Of a stretch of DNA of 64,000 nucleotides, positions 54,195-64,000 are shown piece after piece. Below the pieces are notes generated by a model. It was not told the DNA's origin and ran no database searches. It saw only the letters and a program-made list of their open reading frames with translations. The position numbers and the translations under genes are program-made. Positions within the stretch are counted from its first letter, which is position 1; every line of letters begins with the position of its first letter. The stretch is from Enterococcus sp. RIT-PI-f (GTDB lineage Bacteria; Bacillota; Bacilli; Lactobacillales; Enterococcaceae): positions 124,001 to 188,000 of the forward strand of contig NZ_LHOX01000018.1 in the NCBI RefSeq assembly GCF_001297065.1, read 5' to 3'.

Positions 54195-54986
54195 ATGAAA
54201 ACATTATTAGAAAAGACAAGACAGATCAACGAATTATTACAACAAAAAAATACCTTTAATTTAGCTTCAGATTTGCCATACGATAAAATGGCTGTCATTC
54301 TAGGAAATATTCTCGACAGCAATGCGTACATTATCAGTAGTGACGGCAGCGTCTTAGGTTTTGTTGAAAATCATGATGTCAACAATGAGCGCATCAAAAA
54401 AATGTTTATGGAAAAACAGTTTCCCAAAAATTACACTGAGTTGGTGGATCATTTGACGTCAACTGAAGCCAATATTCCAATTGGCGACGATATGACGGCA
54501 TTCCCTATTGAAGTACGGGATCTGTATCCGAATGGGTTGACCACTGTCGTTCCCATCTATGGGGCCGGTGAACGCTTAGGAACCATCATTCTTTCAAGGA
54601 TCGATAAATCCTTTGACGACAATGATTTGGTTTTGTCTGAATATAGTGCAACAGTCGTTGGTATGCAGTTCCTTTATCAAAAATCTCGCAGTATTGAGGC
54701 GGATGTACGTAGTACAACAGCTGTTCAAATGGCGATCAACACATTGTCTTATAGTGAATTGAAAGCCGTACAAGCCATTTTTGAAGCCCTAGAAGGGGAT
54801 GAAGGTCGCTTGACAGCATCTAGTATCGCTGACCGTATTGGTATTACCCGTTCAGTGATCGTCAATGCCTTGCGCAAATTAGAATCAGCAGGTATTATTG
54901 AGTCACGTTCTTTAGGCATGAAAGGGACGTATCTAAAAGTGCTTAACAGTCGTTTCAAAGAAGAATTGACGAAACATCAATATTAG
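54195..54986 (+). CDS. codY: Global nutrient-responsive repressor CodY
   Basis: 263 residues. N-terminal GAF domain that binds branched-chain amino acids (from LLEKTRQINELLQ; the ligand loop lies around FVENHDVNNERIKKMF), linker helix, then a winged helix-turn-helix with ASSIADRIGITRSVIVNALRKLESAGIIESRS. Enterococcal CodY responds mainly to isoleucine, leucine and valine. AAGGGAG precedes ATG 54195 by 6 bases. Last gene of the xerC operon. Confidence 0.97.
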   Translation: MKTLLEKTRQINELLQQKNTFNLASDLPYDKMAVILGNILDSNAYIISSDGSVLGFVENHDVNNERIKKMFMEKQFPKNYTELVDHLTSTEANIPIGDDMTAFPIEVRDLYPNGLTTVVPIYGAGERLGTIILSRIDKSFDDNDLVLSEYSATVVGMQFLYQKSRSIEADVRSTTAVQMAINTLSYSELKAVQAIFEALEGDEGRLTASSIADRIGITRSVIVNALRKLESAGIIESRSLGMKGTYLKVLNSRFKEELTKHQY

Positions 54987-54997
54987 GAGATGAGATG

Positions 54998-55873
54998 ATG
55001 ACAGTTACCATCACGTCCGGTCATCTGCAAGCAACGATTGCAGAAAAAGGCGCAGAGCTGCAAAGCTTATTTGATACCACGATCGCATTAGAATACATTT
55101 GGCAAGCGGACCCGGATCATTGGGGCAAGCATGCACCGATTTTATTTCCGATCGTTGGCGCGTTAAAAGACGATACGTACGTCTATGAGGGGGAAACCTA
55201 TCACTTGCCTCGTCATGGTTTTGCTCGTGATATGGCTTTTGAAGTGATTGATCAGCGTGATGATTTCGTCCTGTTCCAGTTAGAAAGTTCAGCAGCGACA
55301 CGAGCTGTCTATCCTTTTGATTTCCAATTGCAAGTAAGTTACGAACTAGGTGGAGATGGCCTAGTAGTCAAATACAATGTCAAAAATACCGGTCAAAAAG
55401 ATATGTTCTTTTCGATAGGCGGTCATCCTGCCTTCAATGTTCCGTTAGCAAAAGGGTTGACCTTTGAGGATTACTATTTGACGTTTTCTCCGCGAAAATC
55501 GCGGGTCAAATTGCCGCTTAAGGGCAACTACATCGACTATGAACAACGCACGTTAGGTCAGACCAATACGGATCTCAGCCTGACACATGAGATGTTTGAA
55601 CAAGATGCCCTTATTTTTGAAACAAAAGGGCTGCAGTCTTTTTCGATCCGCAGCGAAAAATCACCCCATAGCGTGACAGTAAGCTATAATCAAATGCCTT
55701 ATGTTGGTTTTTGGTCGACGTATCCGGTAGAATCACCATTTTTATGCATCGAACCATGGTGTGGAATCGCAGATACCTTAGCAAGTACCGGTGAGTTGAA
55801 GGAGAAGGCAGGAATTCAATCTTTGCCTCCGGCTACTGATTTTGCCACGAAATATTCGATCACAGTCAAATAA
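54998..55873 (+). CDS. Aldose 1-epimerase family protein (LacX-like)
   Basis: 291 residues. Galactose-mutarotase-like fold, with LPRHGFARDM and GGHPAFNVPL supplying the histidines of the sugar site and a final FLCIEPWCGIAD (acidic catalytic residue). The LacX-like group has no settled substrate. ATG 54998 is 8 bases after TTAGGAG; ATG 54995 is also possible. It follows codY by 11 bases and may be co-transcribed with it. Confidence 0.87.
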   Translation: MTVTITSGHLQATIAEKGAELQSLFDTTIALEYIWQADPDHWGKHAPILFPIVGALKDDTYVYEGETYHLPRHGFARDMAFEVIDQRDDFVLFQLESSAATRAVYPFDFQLQVSYELGGDGLVVKYNVKNTGQKDMFFSIGGHPAFNVPLAKGLTFEDYYLTFSPRKSRVKLPLKGNYIDYEQRTLGQTNTDLSLTHEMFEQDALIFETKGLQSFSIRSEKSPHSVTVSYNQMPYVGFWSTYPVESPFLCIEPWCGIADTLASTGELKEKAGIQSLPPATDFATKYSITVK

Positions 55874-55917
55874 AAAAAGAAGCTGAGAAAAGCGCATTAG
55901 GCTTTTTCTCAGCTTCT
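55872..55917. terminator. Convergent terminator between the epimerase gene and plsY
   Basis: AGAAGCTGAGAAA (55878-55890) pairs with TTTCTCAGCTTCT (55905-55917). The A run on the left serves the leftward plsY transcript; rightward there is little T run beyond the stem. Confidence 0.8.
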
Positions 55918-55918
55918 G

Positions 55919-56545
55919 CTATTGTTTGTTTAAACCAAAAGGCACGCGGCTTTCCGTACCATTTTTGATGCGTGTGATATTCTCACGATGACGGATAAAG
56001 ATGAAGATCGTTACCCCCGCGGCGATGAAAGTCAATAACCAGTTTTGTTCAGGTAAGATGACAGGTGCGACGAAAGGCACCACAATTGTGGATAGCGTGA
56101 TCAAGCACGCAGCGATCATACTGGTCAAGCTGACCATACTCGTTACATAAAGACAGATCACAAAAATCAATGACGAATACAAAAAGAAAATCGGGTTGAA
56201 GCCCAAGAGCATACCGGCACTCGTAGCGACCGCTTTGCCGCCCTTGAATTTGGCAAAAATCGGAAAGGTATGACCTATAATTGCACAAACACCAAACCAA
56301 AGGGGATTGATTCCTTCAATATGAAAAATCACGGGTAAGCAAGTAGCAAGGGTTCCTTTCAAAATATCCATAGCCAATACGGTGATCCCGGCTTTTTTAC
56401 CTAAGACACGAAATGTATTGGTGGTGCCAGTATTGCCGCTGCCAAACTGGCGAATATCTTTTTTGAAAAACAATTGGCCAATCCATACGCCTGATGGAAT
56501 GGAACCTAATAGATAAGCAACAACGAATAATAGAATCGTTTTCAT
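55919..56545 (-). CDS. plsY: Glycerol-3-phosphate acyltransferase PlsY
   Basis: 208 residues with about five membrane spans. The three active-site loops are visible: [25 protein letters not shown], and [19 protein letters not shown]. Transfers the acyl group from acyl phosphate to glycerol 3-phosphate, the first step of phospholipid synthesis. The ATG at 56545 gives the family-like [19 protein letters not shown]; the frame further upstream is open but not conserved in type. Divergent from parE, a classic arrangement. Confidence 0.96.
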   Translation of the reverse strand: MKTILLFVVAYLLGSIPSGVWIGQLFFKKDIRQFGSGNTGTTNTFRVLGKKAGITVLAMDILKGTLATCLPVIFHIEGINPLWFGVCAIIGHTFPIFAKFKGGKAVATSAGMLLGFNPIFFLYSSLIFVICLYVTSMVSLTSMIAACLITLSTIVVPFVAPVILPEQNWLLTFIAAGVTIFIFIRHRENITRIKNGTESRVPFGLNKQ

Positions 56546-56723
56546 AATAACCAACTTTCTTTTTAGGACTAGGGCAATTTTAGCATGAAATGGCCTATCC
56601 AACAATAAGAAAAACTGGGGGAAGTGATTTCGCACTTGTGGTTCAATCGCAGACAAACTTGTCTAAATGGGAAAAAAAGGATAAGATGATTTAGAAAAAT
56701 GTTCGCTTGAAAAAAGCAAATAG

Positions 56724-58823
<2,100 letters not shown>

Positions 58824-58834
58824 GAGGTGATCTC

Positions 58835-61297
58835 TTGGAACACAAGAACAATATTCAAGAATTAACGTTAGAAGAAGTGATGGGAGATCGCTTTGGCCGC
58901 TACTCAAAATATATTATTCAAGAGCGGGCATTGCCGGATATTCGTGATGGGTTAAAACCCGTCCAGCGACGCATCTTATTTGCGATGAACCAAGATGGCA
59001 ATACTTATGACAAAGGGTTCCGCAAATCAGCAAAATCTGTGGGGAACATTATGGGGAATTTCCATCCTCACGGCGATTCAAGTATTTATGATGCCATGGT
59101 CCGCATGAGTCAAGACTGGAAACTTCGACAAGTGTTGATTGAAATGCATGGGAACAATGGGAGTATGGATGGTGACCCGCCAGCTGCAATGCGTTATACG
59201 GAAGCCCGTTTATCCGAGCTGAGCGGTGAGTTGCTCAAAGATATTGAAAAAGAAACGGTTGAATTGGTTTGGAACTTTGATGATACCGAAAAAGAGCCCA
59301 CCGTTTTACCTGCAAAATATCCAAACTTGTTGGTCAATGGCTCCACTGGGATCTCCGCCGGATACGCAACTGAGATCCCAACACATAATTTAGGAGAGAT
59401 CATCGATGGAACAATTTATCTGATCGATCACCCCAATGCCACACTTGACCAATTGATGCACTATATCCCAGGCCCCGATTTTCCTACAGGAGGGATCTTG
59501 CAAGGGAAAGAAGAAATCAAAAAAGCCTATGAAACTGGTCGTGGCAAAGTGATCCTACGATCTAAAACACGGATTGAAGACATCAAAGGCGGCAAGCAGC
59601 AAATCGTCATCAACGAGATCCCCTATGAGGTCAATAAGGCGAATCTAGTCAAAAAGATGGATGAGATCCGCTTGAACAAACGGATTGACGGTATTGCAGA
59701 AGTCAGAGATGAAACCGATCGTACCGGCTTGCAGATCGTTGTTGAATTAAAGAAAGAAGCCAATGCCCAAGGTATCTTGAACTATTTGTTCAAAAATACT
59801 GAGTTGCAAATCAATTACAATTTTAATATGGTTGCTATTGATGAGATGCGGCCCAAACAAGTGGGCCTGAAACGGATCCTTGAAAGTTATGTCAAACACC
59901 GACGCGAAGTGATCGAAAAGCGCAGCCGCTTTGAGTTGCAAAAAGCCCAAAAACGTCAGCATATCGTCGATGGATTGATGAAAGCATTGTCGATCCTAGA
60001 TGAAGTGATCGCAACGATTCGCGGAAGCAAGGATAAGAAAGACGCGAAGAATAATTTGATCGTGCAGCATGGTTTTACCGAAGAGCAAGCCGAAGCTATC
60101 GTGAACTTGCAATTGTATCGTTTGACCAATACCGATATCACACAACTGCAAGCCGAAGCCAAAGAATTGGCAGAAACGATCGCCCGCTTAACGAAGATCC
60201 TGGATGAAGAAAGCGAACTGCTGAAGGTGATCAAAAAAGAATTGAAAGAGATCAAAAAGAAATATCCTTCTGACCGGATGACAGAGATCGAAGCCGAAAT
60301 CGAAGAAATCAAAATCGAAACGCAAGTTTTAGTGGCACAAGAAGAAGTCGTTGTGACTGTGACAAAAGATGGGTATATCAAACGCAGCAGTTTGCGCTCC
60401 TACGGGGCATCGAAACCTGAAGAAGTTGGAATGAAAGAGGGAGATGCTCTTTTATACAGCCATCAATTGAACACATTAGATCACTTATTATTGGTCACCA
60501 ATAAAGGCAACGTCATTTACCGTCCGGTGCATGAATTAGCTGATTTGAAATGGAAAGACCTTGGGGAGCACATTTCTCAAAATGTCTTAACCTTGGCGCA
60601 AGATGAACTGATCATCGGTGTGTTCGCCTATAAAGTGCTTGATCCAATGAAGAACTTTGTTCTGATCAGCAAGAAAGGGATGATCAAACAGTCGCGTATG
60701 ACCGAGTTTGAGCCATGGCGTACGTATAAGACACGGCCTTTGACCATTATGAAGTTAAAAGATGAAGCAGATGAATTACTGAATGTCTTTCTTGTCGATC
60801 AAAATGAACCGATGGATATTTTCTTAGTCAGCCAAAGAGCTTTCGGCTTACGCTATCCATTGACAGAAGTGCCTGTAGTTGGTCCGAAAGCAGCCGGAGT
60901 CAAGGCGATGAACCTCAAAGACGAAGATTTTATCGTGAATGGTTTGGTGGTCTACTCTGAAGGGGATACACCGGTGGTGATCATCACGCAGCGGGGCGGT
61001 GCCAAGCGTATGCTAGCCCAAGAAATCACCCAGTTAGGCAGAGCGAAGCGTGGGCTGATGGTATTAAGAGAATTGAAGAAAAATCCGCATCGGATCGTGT
61101 ATATGGGGCCTGGTGAGCATACTACGCTCCAGATCACGAATCAGAAAGGCCAGACGGTTGAGATCGAAACGGAACAAATTCCGATCAATGATCGCACATC
61201 GAATGGTTCCTTTGTGACAGATGAAAAAAATGGCGGACAGGTGTACGACGTCCGTGCTGTGATCAGCCCCGAGATCGTGGACAATCCTGTAGTATAA
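58835..61297 (+). CDS. parC: DNA topoisomerase IV subunit A (ParC)
   Basis: 820 residues. Winged-helix breakage domain with the quinolone-binding stretch HPHGDSSIYDAM (Ser82, Ser83, Asp86) in an apparently unmutated form, catalytic Tyr121 in AAMRYTEARL, coiled-coil tower, and a C-terminal beta-pinwheel with repeated TKDGYIKRS/TNKGNVIYR/SKKGMIKQS blades. Start is TTG 58835, set by a full TAGGAGGTGATC Shine-Dalgarno. Followed by a strong terminator. Confidence 0.97.
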   Translation: MEHKNNIQELTLEEVMGDRFGRYSKYIIQERALPDIRDGLKPVQRRILFAMNQDGNTYDKGFRKSAKSVGNIMGNFHPHGDSSIYDAMVRMSQDWKLRQVLIEMHGNNGSMDGDPPAAMRYTEARLSELSGELLKDIEKETVELVWNFDDTEKEPTVLPAKYPNLLVNGSTGISAGYATEIPTHNLGEIIDGTIYLIDHPNATLDQLMHYIPGPDFPTGGILQGKEEIKKAYETGRGKVILRSKTRIEDIKGGKQQIVINEIPYEVNKANLVKKMDEIRLNKRIDGIAEVRDETDRTGLQIVVELKKEANAQGILNYLFKNTELQINYNFNMVAIDEMRPKQVGLKRILESYVKHRREVIEKRSRFELQKAQKRQHIVDGLMKALSILDEVIATIRGSKDKKDAKNNLIVQHGFTEEQAEAIVNLQLYRLTNTDITQLQAEAKELAETIARLTKILDEESELLKVIKKELKEIKKKYPSDRMTEIEAEIEEIKIETQVLVAQEEVVVTVTKDGYIKRSSLRSYGASKPEEVGMKEGDALLYSHQLNTLDHLLLVTNKGNVIYRPVHELADLKWKDLGEHISQNVLTLAQDELIIGVFAYKVLDPMKNFVLISKKGMIKQSRMTEFEPWRTYKTRPLTIMKLKDEADELLNVFLVDQNEPMDIFLVSQRAFGLRYPLTEVPVVGPKAAGVKAMNLKDEDFIVNGLVVYSEGDTPVVIITQRGGAKRMLAQEITQLGRAKRGLMVLRELKKNPHRIVYMGPGEHTTLQITNQKGQTVEIETEQIPINDRTSNGSFVTDEKNGGQVYDVRAVISPEIVDNPVV

Positions 61298-61305
61298 TTT
61301 AAGCT

Positions 61306-61349
61306 AAAACAGCCAATCTGTACCAATACAGATTGGCTGTTTTTTTGTC
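61306..61349 (+). terminator. Intrinsic terminator after parC
   Basis: AAAACAGCCAATCTGTA (61306-61322), CCAA loop, TACAGATTGGCTGTTTT (61327-61343), then more T: a perfect 17-bp stem. Confidence 0.92.
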
Positions 61350-61484
61350 ATAATATATCTTTCACATTTTCGAAAAACATACTTTAATAATATTTTCACA
61401 TTCAATAAAAGCTGTTTTATCAACTGTTGTATCGTATTTTAGATTAAATTATCCTAATTTGTTAAAAAATAATCTTGAAAACAC

Positions 61485-61512
61485 TTGCATTCGAAAGCGC
61501 TTGTGTTATACT
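61485..61512 (+). promoter_or_regulatory. pflB promoter
   Basis: TTGCAT (61485-61490), 16-base spacer, TATACT (61507-61512) with TGT in front as in an extended -10. The spacer contains AAAGCGCTT (61494-61502), the central part of a cre site, though the outer positions match poorly. Transcription would start near 61519. Confidence 0.65.
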
Positions 61513-61543
61513 GTTCACGTAAAGCTGTTACAGTAGTGAACAG
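61511..61543. promoter_or_regulatory. Inverted repeat at the pflB transcription start
   Basis: CTGTTCAC (61511-61518) and GTGAACAG (61536-61543) are perfect inverted copies 17 bases apart; inside them GTAA (61519-61522) and TTAC (61528-61531) can extend the pairing. The left arm overlaps the -10 box, so a DNA operator is more likely than an RNA hairpin. Confidence 0.5.
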
Positions 61544-61565
61544 AAAATTTAAGGAGGTCCATCAG

Positions 61566-63794
61566 ATGGAACAATGGAATGGATTTAAAGGAAAAACTTG
61601 GAAAGAAGAAGTCAATGTACGTGACTTTATCCAAGAAAATTACACACCTTATGACGGAACAGATGAATTTTTAGCTGACGCAACAGAAGCAACAACGAAA
61701 CTTTGGGATCAAGTCATGGACTTGAATAAACAAGAACGTGATGCTGGCGGCGTTTTGGACATGGATACAAAAGTGGTTTCAACGATCACTTCTCATGGTC
61801 CGGGCTATTTGAACAAAGACTTGGAAACAGTCGTTGGTTTCCAAACGGAAAAACCTTTCAAACGCAGCTTGCAGCCTTTCGGCGGCATTCGCATGTCAGA
61901 ACAAGCAGCTGAATCCTACGGATATGAAATCGATGCTGAAGTATCACATATCTTCCGTGATTACCGTAAAACCCATAACCAAGGGGTATTTGATGCCTAT
62001 ACACCAGAAATCAGAGCAGCACGCCGTTCGGGCGTTATCACAGGTTTGCCTGATGCATATGGCCGCGGCCGGATCATCGGTGACTACCGTCGCGTTGCCC
62101 TTTACGGAATCGACTTCTTGATCAAAGAAAAACAACAAGACCTGCTGTATTGCGGCAATGGCACAATGTCAGATGACATTATCCGCCAACGTGAAGAACT
62201 AGGCGAACAATTACGGGCGCTGACTGAATTGAAAGAACTAGGCACGATCTACGGCTTCGATATTTCTCAACCAGCCCAAACTGCTAAAGAAGCATTCCAA
62301 TGGTTATACCTTGGTTACTTAGCAGCGATCAAAGAGCAAAATGGTGCCGCTATGTCATTAGGCCGTACCTCAACGTTCTTAGATATCTATGTAGAGCGCG
62401 ACTTGAAAAATGGTGTGATCACTGAAGTCGAAGCACAAGAGATCGTGGATCATTTTGTGATGAAATTGCGTTTGGTGAAATTTGCCCGGACGCCTGATTA
62501 CAACGCATTGTTCTCTGGTGATCCAACTTGGGTCACAGAATCGATCGCAGGGATGGGTGAAGATGGCCGCCACATGGTGACCAAAAACAGCTTCCGTTTC
62601 TTGCATACATTAGCCAACTTAGGCCCAGCGCCAGAACCAAACTTGACGGTATTATGGTCAACACGTTTGCCACATAACTTCAAAACATTCTGTGCCAAAA
62701 TGTCGATCCAAACGTCAGCGATCCAATATGAAAATGATGATGTGATGCGCGGCCATTGGGGCGATGACTATGGTATCGCATGTTGTGTATCTGCGATGCG
62801 CATCGGGAAACAAATGCAATTCTTTGGCGCCCGTGCCAACCTTGCGAAAACTTTGTTATACGCAATCAACGGTGGCGTCGATGAAAAATCAAAAGCGCAA
62901 GTTGGACCAAAATTACAACCAATCACTTCTGAGTATTTAGATTACAATGAAGTCATGGAAAAATATGACACAATGATGGACTGGATCTGTGGCCTGTATG
63001 TCAATACACTGAACATCATCCATTACATGCATGATAAATATTCTTATGAAAGAATTGAAATGGCGTTACAAGATACGGATATCTTACGCACGATGGCAAC
63101 TGGTATCGCTGGCTTCTCCGTAGCAGTCGACTCATTGTCTGCAATCAAATTCGCTAAAGTACGCACTGTACGTGACGAAAATGGTATCGTAGAAGATTAT
63201 GAAATCGAAGGCGACTATCCTAAATACGGCAATAATGACGACCGCGTAGACGACATTGCGATCCATTTATTGAAAGCCTTCATGAAGAAAGTAAAACGTA
63301 CGAAAACTTACCGTGATTCTAAACATACAACGTCTATCTTGACTATCACATCAAACGTTGTATACGGCAAGAAAACAGGGAACACACCGGATGGACGTCG
63401 TGCAGGCGCACCATTTGCTCCAGGTGCCAACCCTATGCACGGGCGTGATACACATGGCGCGTTAGCGAGTCTTTCTTCTGTTGCCAAATTGCCATATGAG
63501 TATTCATTAGATGGTATTTCAAATACATTCTCCATCGTACCAAAAGCACTTGGCCGCGATGACGATACGCAACAAGAAAACTTAGCAACCATGTTAGACG
63601 GTTATGCAGCTAAAGGCGGTCACCATTTGAATATCAACGTCTTCAACCGTGACACATTGTTAGATGCGCAAGCACATCCAGAAAAATACCCACAATTGAC
63701 GATTCGTGTATCAGGATACGCGGTAAACTTCATCAAGTTGACGAAAGAACAACAAGACGATGTGATCGCACGTACCATGCATGACGCAATGTAA
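61566..63794 (+). CDS. pflB: Formate C-acetyltransferase (pyruvate formate-lyase) PflB
   Basis: 742 residues. Catalytic Cys406-Cys407 in GIACCVSAM and the C-terminal glycyl radical motif RVSGYAVNF with Gly717; [10 protein letters not shown] and NGVDEK-type ([13 protein letters not shown]) blocks agree with true PflB. Converts pyruvate and CoA to acetyl-CoA and formate under anaerobic conditions after activation by PflA, encoded next. The ATG at 61566 has AAGGAGG at 61551-61557; the open frame from 61485 lies in the promoter. Confidence 0.98.
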   Translation: MEQWNGFKGKTWKEEVNVRDFIQENYTPYDGTDEFLADATEATTKLWDQVMDLNKQERDAGGVLDMDTKVVSTITSHGPGYLNKDLETVVGFQTEKPFKRSLQPFGGIRMSEQAAESYGYEIDAEVSHIFRDYRKTHNQGVFDAYTPEIRAARRSGVITGLPDAYGRGRIIGDYRRVALYGIDFLIKEKQQDLLYCGNGTMSDDIIRQREELGEQLRALTELKELGTIYGFDISQPAQTAKEAFQWLYLGYLAAIKEQNGAAMSLGRTSTFLDIYVERDLKNGVITEVEAQEIVDHFVMKLRLVKFARTPDYNALFSGDPTWVTESIAGMGEDGRHMVTKNSFRFLHTLANLGPAPEPNLTVLWSTRLPHNFKTFCAKMSIQTSAIQYENDDVMRGHWGDDYGIACCVSAMRIGKQMQFFGARANLAKTLLYAINGGVDEKSKAQVGPKLQPITSEYLDYNEVMEKYDTMMDWICGLYVNTLNIIHYMHDKYSYERIEMALQDTDILRTMATGIAGFSVAVDSLSAIKFAKVRTVRDENGIVEDYEIEGDYPKYGNNDDRVDDIAIHLLKAFMKKVKRTKTYRDSKHTTSILTITSNVVYGKKTGNTPDGRRAGAPFAPGANPMHGRDTHGALASLSSVAKLPYEYSLDGISNTFSIVPKALGRDDDTQQENLATMLDGYAAKGGHHLNINVFNRDTLLDAQAHPEKYPQLTIRVSGYAVNFIKLTKEQQDDVIARTMHDAM

Positions 63795-63806
63795 TAGTTG
63801 ATGAGA

Positions 63807-63871
63807 CAGGCGGCGGCAGGGGAACCTCCGGCGCCTGCTTCATATTTTATCGAACCTTCAGTTCGTTGATA
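63807..63871 (+). other. Two hairpins between pflB and pflA
   Basis: CAGGCG (63807-63812) pairs with CGCCTG (63832-63837), a GC-rich stem followed by CTTCATATTTTAT, and CGAAC (63851-63855) pairs with GTTCG (63861-63865) with some outer extension. They may attenuate pflA or protect the pflB message from decay; neither has a clean T run. Confidence 0.45.
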
Positions 63872-63890
63872 GATAGAAAGGAAGAGCATT

Positions 63891-64000
63891 ATGGCTGTAA
63901 CAGGACAAGTACATTCAACAGAAAGTTTTGGCTCCGTCGATGGACCTGGGATCCGCTTTATTGTATTCATGCAAGGATGTCGGATGCGTTGTCAATTTTG
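63891..64000 (+). CDS. pflA: Pyruvate formate-lyase activating enzyme PflA, N-terminal part (cut by window end)
   Basis: Only the first 36 codons and two bases of the next are in the window. They read [20 protein letters not shown] followed by a GCRMRCQF segment, the start of the CxxxCxxC iron-sulfur motif of radical SAM activases. PflA puts the glycyl radical on PflB. AGAAAGGAAGAG precedes ATG 63891. The gap to pflB is 96 bases. Confidence 0.95.
   Translation, partial: MAVTGQVHSTESFGSVDGPGIRFIVFMQGCRMRCQF

Noticed and set aside
61491-61506. Full cre site at pflB
   Set aside because: Only the central AAAGCGCTT fits; four outer positions on one strand and three on the other disagree with the consensus, so it is reported only as a partial site.

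Overview
The window looks like part of the chromosome of a low-GC Firmicute of the order Lactobacillales, most probably Enterococcus or a close relative. The support is gene content and order: xerC-hslV-hslU-codY, plsY divergent from parE-parC, rbgA-rnhB-dprA-topA-trmFO, liaFSR, thyA-folA, pflB-pflA, together with Gram-positive Shine-Dalgarno sequences and TTG/GTG starts. The species cannot be named from the sequence alone. There are no rRNA or tRNA genes, no insertion sequences, no phage genes and no CRISPR array that I can see.

Bases 1-13000 are a cell-wall glycopolymer (teichoic-acid-type) locus, all on the plus strand and visibly richer in A+T than the rest (hand counts of single 60-base lines: 18 and 21 G+C at 2341 and 4081, against 28 at 37201). 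It encodes a TagB-like protein cut by the window edge, a TagA-type glycosyltransferase, a 400-residue CDP-glycerol glycerophosphotransferase, a 1161-residue GT2/glycerophosphotransferase fusion, a 1010-residue glycerophosphotransferase/GT-B fusion that carries SH3-like GW modules inside it, a DUF6270-like protein with an SGNH-style GSC motif, and a secreted protein with about eight GW-type modules ending in a C39-like cysteine peptidase domain. The second half of the export machinery lies about 10 kb further on, at 23.3-27.0 kb: tagD (CDP-glycerol supply), tagH-tagG (ABC export) and an LCP ligase that would attach polymer to peptidoglycan. A class B penicillin-binding protein follows.

Between and after these are housekeeping and envelope-stress genes: mltG, greA, liaFSR, ktrA, a GT2/GtrA pair separated by two minus-strand genes, sodA, a cold-shock gene, a small unknown gene with a CPA1 antiporter, an ABC-F ATPase, and thyA - unknown gene - folA. 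From 37 kb on come degV, an SGNH hydrolase/YpmS/MsrA/YozE cluster, a CtpA-type protease with signal peptidase I, then rbgA-rnhB-dprA, topA, trmFO, an NfeD/flotillin pair, xerC-hslVU-codY, an aldose-epimerase-like gene, plsY, parE-parC, and pflB with the beginning of pflA.

The parts most worth a second look are the GW modules shared between an apparently cytoplasmic glycosyltransferase and its secreted neighbour, the unrecognised (possibly GT-A-like) gene between thyA and folA, a 23-bp imperfect hairpin with symmetric internal loops between topA and trmFO, a structured rbgA leader with competing pairings, and several promoter-embedded operators (a full match to the cre consensus at the cold-shock gene, a cop-box-like palindrome at sodA, and a palindrome at degV that supplies -10 hexamers in both directions).
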